A stretch of 64,000 nucleotides of DNA from Paraglaciecola sp. (GCF_030730205.1 NZ_JANQVQ010000007.1:1-64000), one strand, 5' to 3'; shown: positions 9,084 to 18,959, counted from the stretch's first letter. Program-made: numbers and translations. Notes: generated by a model not told the origin, from the letters alone.

Positions 9084-10247
9084 ATGCAATATACCTTTAT
9101 TACTGAAACCAGCGCACTCGAAAATTTCTGTGCGAGCGCGAGCCAATGTGATGTGTTGGCGGTCGACACTGAGTTTGTAAGAACCCGAACACTTTATCCG
9201 CAATTAGGTCTTATCCAGTTGTATGATGGAAAAGAACTCGTCCTAGTCGACCCCTTAAAAGTGGGTGATTGTTCAAGCTTGATCAGCCTGTTAACAAATC
9301 CCGACGTGGTAAAAGTGCTGCATTCTTGTTCAGAGGATTTAGAAACTTTTTGGCATGCGTTTAAAATTATGCCAAGCCCTATATTTGATAGTCAATTTGC
9401 TGCAAGTATCGTGGGTATGGGAACCTCATTAGGTTATGCAAAATTAGTCGAAACTATGCTCAATGTCACGGTTGATAAAGGCGAGTCACGTACTGATTGG
9501 TTGGCCCGGCCATTGAGTGCCGAGCAATGCGCATATGCCGCAAACGACGTCCTTTACTTACATCAACTTTATCCTGAATTAAAAGCAAAAGTACTTGAGC
9601 AAGATAAGCTGGCGTGGGTTTTTAGTGAAATGACCAGTTTGGCTATGAAGAAACAAACTTTGATGCCACTGGACGCTATTTATTTGGGTATTACCCATAA
9701 CTGGCAATTAAGTGGCAAAGCCTTACTGGTATTGCAGCGTTTAGCAGCGTGGCGTATGGAAACAGCAAGAATACGAGATCTTGCCCTTAACTTTGTTGTC
9801 AAAGAGCAAAATTTAGTTGAAATCGCGAAAAAGAATCCATTAAGCAAAGCGGCTCTGGCGGCTGTGCCTGGCATTAATCATCATGAAATCCGTATCCACG
9901 GTGAGGCGATGCTCAATATAATCCAAAGTTGTCAAGATATTGAGCCTGAGCAATACCCTGCCAAGATCGAAAGATTAACCGAGTTTACTCAATTTAAAAA
10001 AGTCAGCGCGGCGATACGTGAAGTGTGTCAACAAGTGTCAGCAGAGCTAGCGGTGCCCAATGAAATTGTGGGTTCTAAAAAACAAGTTAATCAACTTATT
10101 TCTTGGTGCTGGTGTAAGTACGATGAATTACGAGCGATGAAACTAGAGCCTGATTTGATTAGTGGATGGCGCAGAGAATACTTCTTACCTAGACTGTTGT
10201 CTGTAGATGGTTTGTGTTTGCGTGAAGCGCTAGTAAAGAATAATTAG
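9084..10247 (+). CDS. rnd: Ribonuclease D
   Basis: 3'-5' exoribonuclease that trims tRNA precursors and other small RNAs. The 387 residues show the DEDD nuclease fold: VDTEFVR with Asp28 and Glu30, HSCSEDLE with Asp85, and a third motif CAYAANDVLYLHQLY. One or two HRDC domains follow (about residues 205-370, starting near LLVLQRLAAWRMETAR). Length fits the family. The gene follows the fadD terminator by a few bases and precedes ycgL by eleven bases, so it probably heads the next transcript. Confidence 0.94.
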   Translation: MQYTFITETSALENFCASASQCDVLAVDTEFVRTRTLYPQLGLIQLYDGKELVLVDPLKVGDCSSLISLLTNPDVVKVLHSCSEDLETFWHAFKIMPSPIFDSQFAASIVGMGTSLGYAKLVETMLNVTVDKGESRTDWLARPLSAEQCAYAANDVLYLHQLYPELKAKVLEQDKLAWVFSEMTSLAMKKQTLMPLDAIYLGITHNWQLSGKALLVLQRLAAWRMETARIRDLALNFVVKEQNLVEIAKKNPLSKAALAAVPGINHHEIRIHGEAMLNIIQSCQDIEPEQYPAKIERLTEFTQFKKVSAAIREVCQQVSAELAVPNEIVGSKKQVNQLISWCWCKYDELRAMKLEPDLISGWRREYFLPRLLSVDGLCLREALVKNN

Positions 10248-10258
10248 GAGTTATTTGC

Positions 10259-10534
10259 ATGTTATGTGCAGTGTATAAAAGTAGTAAAAAAGCCGAAACC
10301 TACCTCTATGTGCCGGGGAGAGATGATTTTTCTCAAGTACCACCAGCCTTAATGAATACTTTTGGTTCCCCTATCTTTTTGATGATTATGCCCTTAAAAA
10401 ACGACCGTAAGTTAGCAAGTATGGATATAGAAAAGTTACGAAGTGAATTAACAACCAAAGGATTTTATTTGCAGCTTCCTCCTCCTGTAGAGAATATGTT
10501 GAAAAGCCATTTAGCAGCGCAAAGGATCGAGTAA
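10259..10534 (+). CDS. ycgL: YcgL-domain protein
   Basis: Small cytosolic protein of 91 residues of the YcgL family, recognised by LCAVYKSSKKAETYLYVPGRDDF and the MPLKNDRKLA...DIEKLRSELTTKGFYLQLPPP core. The molecular role is not established. A GGAG ribosome binding site precedes the ATG. The stop overlaps the next start as TAATG, so it is coupled with the transglycosylase gene. In E. coli the same gene heads the ycgL-ycgM-ycgN set. Confidence 0.9.
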   Translation: MLCAVYKSSKKAETYLYVPGRDDFSQVPPALMNTFGSPIFLMIMPLKNDRKLASMDIEKLRSELTTKGFYLQLPPPVENMLKSHLAAQRIE

Positions 10535-11514
10535 TGTGTTTTAGATATCGATTAAGCCTACTCATTTTATGTATTTTTTCTTGCCTTAGTGTTGCCAATG
10601 ATAAGGTAAGTTTTGATGACTATGTTGCCCAACTGAAACGAGATGCCATTGCTGAGGGCTTTTCTGAAACATTTGTGGAACAACAGTTTTCAGATGTGCA
10701 GTTTCATCAAAAAGCCGTTGTAGCCGATAAAAACCAACCTGAAACTAAAATTACGCTCGACCGTTATTTAAGCAGCAGAGTGCCTGACTGGAAAGTAAAA
10801 CAAGCCTTAGAGTTAATGGAACAGCACAAGGCTTTGCTTGCTCAAATTGAATGGCAATATGGCGTTCAGGCTCGGTTTATTGTGGCTTTATGGGGTAATG
10901 AAAGTAACTTTGGTCGCTATATGGGGAATTATCCTGTCATATCCTCACTGGCTACGATGGCTTATGAGGGACGTCGTGAAGCCTTTTTTAAGAAGCAGTT
11001 ATTTGCTGCCTTGAGCATATTGGAACAAGGGCACATTAGCCGAGATAAATTTTTAGGCTCTTGGGCTGGGGCGATGGGGCAAAGTCAATTTATGCCAACC
11101 ACATTTTTAGCCTATGCAGTGGATTTTGATGCAGACGGTAAAAAAGATATATGGGGTTCAACGGCAGATGTATTTGCGTCAATTGCAAATTTTTTAAAAT
11201 CTGAAGGGTGGAATGAACAACAAACCTGGGGGCGTCAAGTTGACGTACCAGAGGGGTTTGACATGGCTTTAGTTGGCTTGGGAAAAGAAAAACGTAAAAG
11301 TTTAGCCGATTGGCAATCTTTGGGCGTTCGCAGATATAACGGACAAGATCTGCCTACTATAGATTTATTTGCATCTTTAGTGGCACCTGATGGTGATGAT
11401 GGTCGAATTTATTTGGTTTACGACAACTTCCATACCTTAATGAAGTGGAACCGTTCAAGTTACTTTGGCGTATCAATTGGGTACTTGTCTGAAAGAATCA
11501 AAAAGGGCAGTTAA
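10534..11514 (+). CDS. Lytic murein transglycosylase, MltB type (GH103)
   Basis: Cleaves the glycan strand of peptidoglycan to 1,6-anhydro products in the periplasm. A cleavable signal peptide spans about residues 1-21 (ending SVA before ND); no lipobox Cys is placed for a lipoprotein, so it is probably soluble. The catalytic Glu123 sits in WGNESNFG, followed by GSWAGAMGQSQFMPTTFLAYAVDFD and DIWGSTADVFASIANFL, all typical of the MltB family. The 326 residues are full length. It is translationally coupled with ycgL and followed almost at once by ycgM. This insertion of a murein hydrolase into the ycgL-ycgM pair is absent in E. coli. Confidence 0.9.
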   Translation: MCFRYRLSLLILCIFSCLSVANDKVSFDDYVAQLKRDAIAEGFSETFVEQQFSDVQFHQKAVVADKNQPETKITLDRYLSSRVPDWKVKQALELMEQHKALLAQIEWQYGVQARFIVALWGNESNFGRYMGNYPVISSLATMAYEGRREAFFKKQLFAALSILEQGHISRDKFLGSWAGAMGQSQFMPTTFLAYAVDFDADGKKDIWGSTADVFASIANFLKSEGWNEQQTWGRQVDVPEGFDMALVGLGKEKRKSLADWQSLGVRRYNGQDLPTIDLFASLVAPDGDDGRIYLVYDNFHTLMKWNRSSYFGVSIGYLSERIKKGS

Positions 11515-11515
11515 C

Positions 11516-12196
11516 TTGAGCTTATCAATAAATAATGACTATCAACATCAGGCGTTATCAGGAAAGAAGATTGATTTGCCGGTTGGGAAAGTGGTGTGCG
11601 TCGGGCGTAACTACTTAATGCATGTTCAAGAACTAAATAATGCAGTGCCCCAAAAGCCTATATTATTTATGAAGCCATCCACTAGTTTAATATACCTACG
11701 TCAAAATATTGATATCCCCAAAGGATTAGGTCAATGCCATAATGAGCTTGAAATTGCCGTATTACTGGCAAAGCCACTTAAATGTGCCAGCCCTGATGAA
11801 GTAGAGCAGGCCATTTGGGGTTACGGCTTGGGGCTGGATTTGACGTTGCGCGATGTGCAATCCGAACTTAAACGTGACGGGCATCCTTGGGAGCGCGCCA
11901 AAGCCTTTGATGGCAGTTGCCCTATGTCACCTTTTGTTGAAAAGTCAGCAGTGAATAATCACAACGAATTACGCTTTGCGTTAACGGTAAATGGACAACA
12001 ACGTCAAGAAGGGAATAGTCAGGACATGCTTTTTAGTATTAATACATTGCTGAGTGAAATATCAAAAAGCTTTAGCTTGCTAGCGGGGGATATCGTGTTA
12101 ACCGGTACGCCAAAAGGGGTGGCTCAGCTGTGTCCGAATGATGTGCTTGAACTGAGTTTTCATGATTTTTTTACCCTATCAACCAAGGTCAACTAG
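11516..12196 (+). CDS. ycgM: Fumarylacetoacetate hydrolase-family protein YcgM
   Basis: FAH-superfamily enzyme (226 residues), related to acylpyruvate hydrolases and oxaloacetate decarboxylases that use a Mg/Mn centre. Conserved segments: KVVCVGRNY, CHNELEIAVLL with metal-binding Glu residues, GYGLGLDLTLRDVQ, WERAKAFDGSCP and GDIVLTGTPKGV. Alignment with E. coli YcgM places the start at a TTG two bases after the transglycosylase stop, with AAAGGG upstream; the first ATG in the frame would be too far inside. The exact substrate is unknown. It is part of the ycgL-ycgN operon. Confidence 0.85.
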   Translation: MSLSINNDYQHQALSGKKIDLPVGKVVCVGRNYLMHVQELNNAVPQKPILFMKPSTSLIYLRQNIDIPKGLGQCHNELEIAVLLAKPLKCASPDEVEQAIWGYGLGLDLTLRDVQSELKRDGHPWERAKAFDGSCPMSPFVEKSAVNNHNELRFALTVNGQQRQEGNSQDMLFSINTLLSEISKSFSLLAGDIVLTGTPKGVAQLCPNDVLELSFHDFFTLSTKVN

Positions 12197-12199
12197 CCA

Positions 12200-12577
12200 G
12201 TGAGTTTATCTTTTACTTATGAAGTTGATTCGGCCAATAAGCTTCTCATTTGTGAAGCTACGGGCACGGTATCTAGAGTGCTTGAAATAGAGCATATGCT
12301 GAAGAGTATTGTAAAATTAGCAGGTAAAAACCAAGTTAAAAATGTAGTGCTGGATGATACGCAACTTATTATAAGCTGTTCAAAAATGAGCATGACGACT
12401 TTGCTACTCGCTATAAAAGAAGAGGGGTGGTTAACTGAAATGAAAATCGCTCGATTGATTAACCCACAAGACAACACACACAATTTAGTAGGCGAAATGT
12501 CAGAACGTTATAATCTACCCATTAAAAATTTTGATAGTCGCAGCGATGCCATGATGTGGTTGCTATTTAATATATGA
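12200..12577 (+). CDS. Unknown protein, possibly STAS/SpoIIAA-like fold
   Basis: Soluble protein of 125 residues begun by GTG four bases after the ycgM stop; its own stop overlaps the ycgN start (ATGA). Beta-strand-rich opening LSFTYEVDSANKLLICEATG, a central VKNVVLDDTQL strand-turn and amphipathic helices resemble the alternating strand/helix order of STAS-like domains, but that is inference from pattern only. No signal peptide or membrane segment. Coupling on both sides argues that it is a real gene and works with YcgM/YcgN. I do not recognise a family with certainty. Confidence 0.7.
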   Translation: MSLSFTYEVDSANKLLICEATGTVSRVLEIEHMLKSIVKLAGKNQVKNVVLDDTQLIISCSKMSMTTLLLAIKEEGWLTEMKIARLINPQDNTHNLVGEMSERYNLPIKNFDSRSDAMMWLLFNI

Positions 12578-13068
12578 ACAAGCCTTACTGGGAAGTTAAA
12601 ACCTTAGAAGAAATGACTAAGGATGAATGGGAAGGCGTCTGTGACGGTTGCGCCAAATGTTGTTTGCACAAGTTTATTGATGACGAAAACGTGGAAGAGG
12701 CAATAAGTACAGACGAGTTAAAAGATAACGAGCAAGTACATTACACCAACATTGCTTGTGGATTATTAAATACCAAAACTTGTGCGTGTACGCAGTACAG
12801 TCAAAGAACCACATTAGTGCCAGAATGTGTGAAATTAACAAAAGATAATCTGCAAGATATCTTTTTTATGCCTGCTAGTTGCAGTTATCGTAGGCTGCAT
12901 GAGGGACGAGGATTACCCTCCTGGCATCCTTTACGACATAAAGGTAAAAAGACGGCGATGCACTTAGCTGGAATGTCGGTGAGAGGTAAAACTGTTGCCG
13001 ATCACGATGTTAATTTGGATGACTTCGAGGATTATATTGCGCTGTGGCCTTTGCAGGACTTAGACTGA
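12574..13068 (+). CDS. ycgN: UPF0260 family cysteine-cluster protein YcgN
   Basis: Cysteine-rich cytosolic protein of 164 residues of the YcgN/UPF0260 family. The N-terminal CDGCAKCC cluster, the later CGLLNTKTCACTQY group and CSYRRLHEGRGLPSWHPL are the family marks and suggest metal or iron-sulfur binding. The biological role is unknown. The start overlaps the previous stop by four bases. The gene closes the ycgL operon and is followed by a bidirectional terminator shared with dsbB. Confidence 0.9.
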   Translation: MNKPYWEVKTLEEMTKDEWEGVCDGCAKCCLHKFIDDENVEEAISTDELKDNEQVHYTNIACGLLNTKTCACTQYSQRTTLVPECVKLTKDNLQDIFFMPASCSYRRLHEGRGLPSWHPLRHKGKKTAMHLAGMSVRGKTVADHDVNLDDFEDYIALWPLQDLD

Positions 13069-13094
13069 TCTGTTGGTGTGTAGCCATGACAAAT

Positions 13095-13119
13095 AAAAAA
13101 AGCGCTAACGCGCTTTTTT
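13095..13119. terminator. Bidirectional terminator between ycgN and dsbB
   Basis: AAAAAGCGC/GCGCTTTTT stem with loop TAAC, flanked by A and T runs so that it works in both directions. The stem includes the dsbB stop codon. Confidence 0.85.
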
Positions 13120-13620
13120 ATTGATTAGTTTACTCAGTAGCACCAGGACTAAAAGGGCACTATAAATCGCGAAAACAACGATCATCCACTGTGGCATCGA
13201 CATACCTAAAAACGACCAATTTATATCACCGCAATCTCCCGTTGCCGCAAAAATATTAGGTAACCATTCGTGCAACGGTGCCCAGCTAGGAAAATTTGGA
13301 ACAATCTCACAAATGGAAAAAATGGACTTAGATGTTTGTAAATCAACATGCTCTATTGCTATCAACAGTCCCCAAATAGCAGAAACACCAACGCCGATAT
13401 AACCAGCAAGACGTGTAAGGATGTTGTTGTGTAAAAGCGGGATTAGGGCCGAAAATAGTATACCAAACACCGCGGTGCGTTGATAAATACACATGATGCA
13501 AGGCTGCAAATTCATAGCGTACTGGAAATACAGGGCAGTTAACTCCAACAATAATGCTGATGAAAACAACAGCACCCATGCAAGCGGTTGACGACCCAGA
13601 TTAGCCAAAAAATTAATCAT
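13105..13620 (-). CDS. dsbB: Disulfide bond formation protein DsbB
   Basis: Inner-membrane quinone reductase that reoxidises periplasmic DsbA. The 171 residues hold four membrane helices and both Cys pairs: CIMC with C41/C44 in the first periplasmic loop and C104/C130 in the second, the same numbering as in E. coli DsbB. The Arg in IYQR next to the first pair, needed for quinone use, is present. It lies 19 bases downstream of nhaB on the same strand, as in E. coli, and its stop codon lies within the shared terminator. Confidence 0.95.
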   Translation of the reverse strand: MINFLANLGRQPLAWVLLFSSALLLELTALYFQYAMNLQPCIMCIYQRTAVFGILFSALIPLLHNNILTRLAGYIGVGVSAIWGLLIAIEHVDLQTSKSIFSICEIVPNFPSWAPLHEWLPNIFAATGDCGDINWSFLGMSMPQWMIVVFAIYSALLVLVLLSKLINKKAR

Positions 13621-13639
13621 ACTTACTGCTTCCTTAACC

Positions 13640-15229
13640 TTAGTGTGAAGCCGGTGTCACTAAACCACCTGCGGCAGCGGCTGAGTGGTGTTCAATTAAA
13701 TGCACGCCATACATCCAAGAGGTTATGTCTTCTAATCCGAAGTAAACACCGGCTAAGCCAACAAGTGTTAATACGATGGTGTAGGGTAAAGCCATATACA
13801 CCATGGTGCCGTAAGATAAACGCAAGAGCGGCGCAATGGCAGAGGTAAGTAAGAATAAAAATGCAGCTTGGCCATTTGGTGTGGCGACACTAGGTAGATT
13901 AGTACCCGTGTTAATAGCTACCGCAAGCATATCAAATTGGTCGCGCGTAATCGCACCGCTTTTTAGTGCAGCAGTCACTTCGGTGATATACACCGAGCCA
14001 ACAAATACGTTATCGCTGACCATCGAGAGTAAACCGTTGGCCAAATAAAATAGTACCAATTGAGTCTTGCCCTCATAACTAAGTACCCAATCGATAACTG
14101 GCGTAAAAAGACCTTGGTCGATAATGACTGCCACTACCCCAAAAAATACACATAACAGGGCCGTAAAAGGTAAAGACTCTTCAAAGGCCTTGCCTATAGA
14201 GTGCTCATCAATAATACCGCTCATGGATGTCGCCAAAACAATAATTGATAAACCGATCAAACCCACGGCTGCAAAGTGTCCAGCTAGGCCGATCACTAAC
14301 CACACAGCAATCAAACCTTGAACGCCTAATTTTGCTTTGTCTTGGCTAGTGAGGTTTTCGTCTACATTTTTGCTGTAATTCGTCAATATTTCACGCACCA
14401 CGGGAGATAATTGCGCACCGTAAGTGAATAACTTAAATTTCTCAACGGTATAGGTCGTCAGGAGGCCAGCGATAAAAACTGGGATAGTGACGGGTGACAT
14501 ACGAATGAAAAACTCAATAAAATTCCAACCTGCTTTATCTGCAATAATCAGGTTTTGCGGCTCTCCTACCATAGTCATAACACCACCAAGGGCGGTACCA
14601 ATGGCTGCATGCATCATCAAATTGCGTAAAAAAGCCCTAAAATCCTCTAAATCTTGGCGACTGGGATGAGGTAATTGTTCGTCATGTGAATGGTCGTGAT
14701 CTGAATGAAAGTCTTTACCTGATGCCACTTTGTGGTAAATCGAATAAAAGCCCATAGCCACTGTCATAATCACGGCAACCACGGTTAGGGCGTCTAAAAA
14801 AGCAGACAAAAATGCCGATGCTGCGGCAAAGGCGATAGAAAGAGTAATTTTGTTTTCAAGTTTAAGTAGCAACTTGGTGAATAAATACAGCAGTAGACCT
14901 TTCATAAAGTAGATACCAGCCACCATAAACACCAGCAGTAAGATAACTTCTACGTTTACGACCATTTCATGTTTCATGTGTTCTGGTGTTGTCATGCCAA
15001 TAAACAGAGCTTGCATTAATAAGATGCCCCCTGGTTGCAAGGGATAACATTTTAAAGCCATGGCTAAGGTAAATATAAATTCAGCAACAAGCGCCCAGCC
15101 TGCAATAAAGGGGTCAAACATGAATAAAAGGGGGTTAATGACTAAAAAGGCGATGATAGCTTGTTTGTACCAAGTGGGCGCTTTACCTAAAAAATTGGCG
15201 GCAATGGCCTGAGGTATCGACATTTGCAT
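13640..15229 (-). CDS. nhaB: Na+/H+ antiporter NhaB
   Basis: Electrogenic sodium-proton antiporter of the inner membrane. The 529 residues align with E. coli NhaB through their length, including [54 protein letters not shown] and the very conserved [18 protein letters not shown] block. A cytosolic loop near residues 173-190 is rich in His and Asp (DHDHSHDE), unlike E. coli. The start at 15229 follows an AAGGA site on the minus strand; a second ATG two codons on is also possible. Divergent from fadR, convergent arrangement with ycgN through dsbB; the nhaB/fadR pair is conserved in E. coli. Confidence 0.95.
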   Translation of the reverse strand: MQMSIPQAIAANFLGKAPTWYKQAIIAFLVINPLLFMFDPFIAGWALVAEFIFTLAMALKCYPLQPGGILLMQALFIGMTTPEHMKHEMVVNVEVILLLVFMVAGIYFMKGLLLYLFTKLLLKLENKITLSIAFAAASAFLSAFLDALTVVAVIMTVAMGFYSIYHKVASGKDFHSDHDHSHDEQLPHPSRQDLEDFRAFLRNLMMHAAIGTALGGVMTMVGEPQNLIIADKAGWNFIEFFIRMSPVTIPVFIAGLLTTYTVEKFKLFTYGAQLSPVVREILTNYSKNVDENLTSQDKAKLGVQGLIAVWLVIGLAGHFAAVGLIGLSIIVLATSMSGIIDEHSIGKAFEESLPFTALLCVFFGVVAVIIDQGLFTPVIDWVLSYEGKTQLVLFYLANGLLSMVSDNVFVGSVYITEVTAALKSGAITRDQFDMLAVAINTGTNLPSVATPNGQAAFLFLLTSAIAPLLRLSYGTMVYMALPYTIVLTLVGLAGVYFGLEDITSWMYGVHLIEHHSAAAAGGLVTPASH

Positions 15230-15423
15230 AAATGAGTATCCTTGTAGAACTTGGAATTATTATATAGCTGTTTTAAATAGTGTAACGTAAAAAAGCAAGG
15301 TAAATCTAAAGCTTACATATTATTATGCGATTAAAATTAAGGTAATGTTATCGCATTCGAGCCTCAGTAAAATTATAGCGGTAAAACATCCAACAAAGTT
15401 TAATTGTTCCGATTAAAATTCCT

Positions 15424-15436
15424 CTGGTACAATCAG
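15424..15436 (+). promoter_or_regulatory. Possible FadR self-operator
   Basis: CTGGTACAATCAG resembles the CTGGTCnGACCAG core of FadR sites, keeping CTGGT and TCAG in dyad order. It lies 42 bases before the fadR start, in the fadR/nhaB divergent region, where E. coli FadR is also autoregulated. Weaker than the fadD site. Confidence 0.4.
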
Positions 15437-15477
15437 TTAACAAATAATAACAACATAATCATCCAAGCGAGTAATAA

Positions 15478-16188
15478 ATGATTTATAAGGCACAAAGTCC
15501 TGCAGGGTTTGCTGAAGAATACATAGTGGAATCTATATGGAGCGGACGCTTTCCCCCCGGTACGATTTTACCAGCGGAGCGCGAATTGTCTGAACTTATT
15601 GGTGTCACTCGTACGACCCTACGTGAGGTGTTACAAAGACTTGCTCGCGATGGATGGTTAACGATCCAACACGGTAAACCGACCAAGGTCAATAATTTTT
15701 GGGAAACCTCCGGCCTGAATATACTCGAGACACTTGCCCGCCTCGATGAAGAAGGGATCCCAGAACTTGTTGATAACCTACTGGCCGCGAGAACGAATTT
15801 AAGTGCGGTGTTTATACGTGGTGCTATTCGGAATAACCAGCAAAGAGCCATCGAAATAATGCAAAAGTATTGTGACGCACCAGATAATGGTATCGAATTT
15901 GCGAGCAATGACTATCAATTGACCCATGATTTAGCCAATGCCTCAGGTAATCCGGTGTATGTGTTAATGATGAATGGATTTAAAGGCTTGTATTCAAGGA
16001 TTGGGGGCTATTTTTTCTCAAACCCTAAATCCCGTGAATTAACTACAGCGTATTACCATCAATTGCTTGAACTAGCTCAGTCAGGTGATTACAAACAGGT
16101 TCCATTAGTGATCAGAACCTATGGCATTAAAAGTGGCAAAATTTGGCAAGAAATGCGTGATGATATGCCCAAAGGCCTAGTTGATTAA
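15478..16188 (+). CDS. fadR: Fatty acid metabolism regulator FadR
   Basis: GntR-family regulator that represses beta-oxidation genes and activates unsaturated fatty acid synthesis genes until long-chain acyl-CoA releases it. The N-terminal 75 residues with the winged helix ([62 protein letters not shown], split here by helix and wing) are almost the same as in E. coli; the C-terminal ligand domain diverges. The recognition helix [12 protein letters not shown] is intact, so the E. coli operator consensus should apply. Its likely targets in this window are fadD (7274) and fadR itself (15424). Full length at 236 residues. Confidence 0.96.
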   Translation: MIYKAQSPAGFAEEYIVESIWSGRFPPGTILPAERELSELIGVTRTTLREVLQRLARDGWLTIQHGKPTKVNNFWETSGLNILETLARLDEEGIPELVDNLLAARTNLSAVFIRGAIRNNQQRAIEIMQKYCDAPDNGIEFASNDYQLTHDLANASGNPVYVLMMNGFKGLYSRIGGYFFSNPKSRELTTAYYHQLLELAQSGDYKQVPLVIRTYGIKSGKIWQEMRDDMPKGLVD

Positions 16189-16210
16189 TGGTAGCGATTT
16201 ATTTTCAGAA

Positions 16211-16232
16211 TTGAGGTCTGCCCTGACCTCAA
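16211..16232. terminator. Hairpin between convergent fadR and chemoreceptor genes
   Basis: Perfect 8-bp stem TTGAGGTC/GACCTCAA with loop TGCCCT. The T tract is short in either direction, so strength is uncertain, but the convergent position suits a terminator. Confidence 0.5.
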
Positions 16233-16283
16233 ATTCGGTTTCAAGTTTTAATTACCCCTCTTTATGACTCTATTTTCTCGTCG

Positions 16284-18209
16284 TTATTTGATTTTATATT
16301 GCGCCAAGTAATTTTGAATACTCGTTACTGTTGCTAACAACTCTTTACAGTTTTGGCTCACTTGGTTGGCGTAATCTACATTATTGACGCCCATGTCATT
16401 AATGATTTTCACCTCTTGGCTGATGTGTTCTGAAATCTTTATTTGCTGAGCGACATAATCTGATGTTTGAGCATTAAGTGCATAAATTTGCGAAACAGAT
16501 TCCAAAGCACTTCGCAGTGTTTGGCCGGCTTCCTCCGTTGAACTGACTGTCTCGAAGGCTATGCCTTTATTCGTTGTCATTATGCTTGTCGCTTGTTTAC
16601 TACCTGACTGAAGGCGCTCTATCATAGCTTGAATTTCTGTGGTCGAGGTTTGTGTGCGGCTCGCTAACGATCTCACCTCATCTGCTACCACGGCAAAGCC
16701 ACGACCTTGTTCACCTGCTCGAGCCGCTTCAATGGCTGCATTCAAAGCTAATAAGTTAGTTTGTTCAGCAATCGTGCGGATAACTTCTAACACCCCACTT
16801 ATCTCATCACTGGATTTGGCTAGACTTTGAATGACATCCACTGATTTATTAATTTCATCTGCTTGGGTTTGTATTTTTTGGATCGTGACATCCAAGGCTT
16901 TCACACTGCGATTGGTTTCATCATCAGACACTTGCGCTGCTTGATTTGCCAATTTGGTATTGTTCGCTACATCTTGAGAGTTAGTTTGTAAAATAGAAAT
17001 TGAGCCTGAAATACTTAAACTCTTGTCGGTTACTTGTTTGGCGAGATGTTTTGACTGCTCTGCAATACCCATTAACTCAGCACCGCTGGTGGCAAGCTCT
17101 TGCGTAGATTGATTAATTTCTCGGATAGTGATTTGGAGTTTACTGAGCAGTAAGTTAAACCCCTTGGCCATGGCGCCAAACTCGTCATTACTTTTTTCAT
17201 TAAATCTAACCGTTAAATCTCCGTCTTTGTTAGCAATACTATTGATGACACTAATAAAATTAGTCAGAGGTTTGCCTACAAAGTATTTCACCAAAAAGAA
17301 AATACTAAATAGAACACCGGCACCACCCACTAAAATTTTGATTAAAAGCCATGTTAGTTCTTTGATTAAAATGCCTTGCTCTTCTTCTAAGGAATAGGCC
17401 AGTACAATGTCATAACCCCATTTTTGAAAAGGGATAACATTGACACTCCATTTGTCTGAACTGCCATCAAGGGCTTGATTTATCGTGTTTAAGTCAACAT
17501 GTTTGGAATGCAGTCTTACATTGCCTTTACTGTCTCTTAATAAAGCAAACCCTTGTTCTAGTATTTTACTTTCATTCAAGGCTTTCTCTAGCGCCAACAG
17601 ATCAGCGGAATACCCGACATAAGCGATGCCAACCACCTTGTTATTGGTGTCAAACAGTGGCTCATAGCCTGTGAGGTAAGGATTACCTAGTATATCCACT
17701 TGTCCATAATAGGCTTTTTTAGCTTTTATCTGAGCGATAGCCTTTCCATTAGGCGATAATTTGGTGCCGATCGCTCTTTTTCCCTCTTTCATTACATTGG
17801 TAGAGATGCGAATAAAGTCGCCGTTGTATTCGCTGAATAGGGTGGCAGTGCCATCCATGACTTGAGTTAAGCCATCCACTAAGTCAAAATTATTTGCGAT
17901 ATTCTGACTGCCTAATGTCAATTGAGAAGCATCAGCACCGTTTACTTGTGTTAACTCCCCTAAACTTGCAACTCCCAGCTCGTTCACCCGCTCCAGTAAC
18001 AACTTCATGCTGCTTTTAACCCGCTCAGACATGAGGCTGTCGGTTATATCTAAGATTGTTAGTAATTGGTCTGTAGTTTGTTGTTTTTCAGTTTCAACAC
18101 GCTTTTGAATATTCGATGAGACCGATAACGCGTTGATAATGCCTAGCACTAAGGTAAAAAAGACAATGACAGCGCTTAAGAATAGTATGAATTTTCGTAG
18201 GATAGACAT
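16284..18209 (-). CDS. Methyl-accepting chemotaxis protein with periplasmic Cache domain
   Basis: Chemoreceptor of 641 residues. An N-terminal membrane helix (about 8-28) is followed by a periplasmic region of roughly 250 residues of the Cache_3/Cache_2 type ([37 protein letters not shown]), a second helix near 285-305, a HAMP domain and the cytosolic signalling hairpin tip [20 protein letters not shown]. The ATG at 18209 has a GGAG site six bases upstream; an in-frame TTG at 18221 overlaps that site and is rejected. The ligand is unknown. No other chemotaxis gene lies nearby, so this is an orphan receptor gene. Confidence 0.92.
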   Translation of the reverse strand: MSILRKFILFLSAVIVFFTLVLGIINALSVSSNIQKRVETEKQQTTDQLLTILDITDSLMSERVKSSMKLLLERVNELGVASLGELTQVNGADASQLTLGSQNIANNFDLVDGLTQVMDGTATLFSEYNGDFIRISTNVMKEGKRAIGTKLSPNGKAIAQIKAKKAYYGQVDILGNPYLTGYEPLFDTNNKVVGIAYVGYSADLLALEKALNESKILEQGFALLRDSKGNVRLHSKHVDLNTINQALDGSSDKWSVNVIPFQKWGYDIVLAYSLEEEQGILIKELTWLLIKILVGGAGVLFSIFFLVKYFVGKPLTNFISVINSIANKDGDLTVRFNEKSNDEFGAMAKGFNLLLSKLQITIREINQSTQELATSGAELMGIAEQSKHLAKQVTDKSLSISGSISILQTNSQDVANNTKLANQAAQVSDDETNRSVKALDVTIQKIQTQADEINKSVDVIQSLAKSSDEISGVLEVIRTIAEQTNLLALNAAIEAARAGEQGRGFAVVADEVRSLASRTQTSTTEIQAMIERLQSGSKQATSIMTTNKGIAFETVSSTEEAGQTLRSALESVSQIYALNAQTSDYVAQQIKISEHISQEVKIINDMGVNNVDYANQVSQNCKELLATVTSIQNYLAQYKIK

Positions 18210-18395
18210 TGTGGACTCCAAAAGTCAGATCATTAACGTAGTTGTTATCGGTCAAATTTTAATTACAGCCACTCGGAGTATGGAATATTCGGGAATAAAA
18301 TCAATTTACGGCAGTAAATCAAATTGTTAGTTGGATTGCGTGGCAAGGGCTACTAGACAGTTGACTAACCAAAGGCTTTAATAAAAAGAGGATGG

Positions 18396-18425
18396 AGGTG
18401 GCTAACGGGCTACAGCAAGCCACCT
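18396..18425 (-). terminator. Possible terminator of slyD
   Basis: Perfect AGGTGGCT/AGCCACCT stem with a 14-base loop, lying 49 bases past the slyD stop. On the minus strand a T-rich tract follows after about nine bases, so it is weaker than a classic intrinsic terminator. Confidence 0.4.
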
Positions 18426-18473
18426 TTCTTTTGATAATACTATTTTTAAAAATCCGCTAATTTTTTAATCGAT

Positions 18474-18959
18474 TTAGTGGTTGTGGCCACAGCCTTCTTC
18501 AGAGTGAGGATGCCCATGGGCAATTTCCTCATCCGTCGCAGCTCTGACCGCCAGCACTTCAACATCAAAATTCAAGGTTAAACCCGAAAGAGGATGGTTT
18601 CCGTCAACGACGACTTCATCGTCAGTGACATCTATGACCATTACTGATTGTTCGCCATCATCCGTGGTTGCACGAAACGTCATACCAGGATTCACTTCTA
18701 AGTCTGCAAACATTGATTTTGGCACAACTTGTACAAGGGCATCGTGACGTTCGCCGTAGGCAAGTTCTGGGGTAACATCAATTGCAAACTTGTCACCGGC
18801 TTGTTTGCCCTCTAATTCATTTTCTAATCCTTGTATGAGGTAGTGGCTGCCCTGCAGGTAGTCCATTGGTTTACCTTCGCGTGACGAATCTATTTGAGTT
18901 CCATCTTCTGTACAGACAGTGAAGTGAATGGTGGCTACAGTATCTTGAGTAATTTTCAT
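18474..18959 (-). CDS. slyD: FKBP-type peptidyl-prolyl isomerase SlyD
   Basis: Cytosolic prolyl isomerase and chaperone with an inserted IF domain; in enterobacteria it also supplies nickel to hydrogenase. The 161 residues contain the FKBP part (MDYLQGSHYLIQGLENELEGKQAGDKF) and the IF insertion (AYGERHDALVQVVPKSMF). The C-terminal metal-binding tail is short (HGHPHSEEGCGHNH) compared with the long His/Cys tail of E. coli SlyD. An ATG one codon upstream (18962) also fits; the second ATG is preferred because family members begin with MKI/MKV. It stands alone between the chemoreceptor and ygfZ. Confidence 0.92.
   Translation of the reverse strand: MKITQDTVATIHFTVCTEDGTQIDSSREGKPMDYLQGSHYLIQGLENELEGKQAGDKFAIDVTPELAYGERHDALVQVVPKSMFADLEVNPGMTFRATTDDGEQSVMVIDVTDDEVVVDGNHPLSGLTLNFDVEVLAVRAATDEEIAHGHPHSEEGCGHNH

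Noticed and set aside
13836-14669. Several open frames of 60-70 codons on the plus strand opposite nhaB
   Set aside because: They are antisense shadows of a strongly conserved membrane protein gene.
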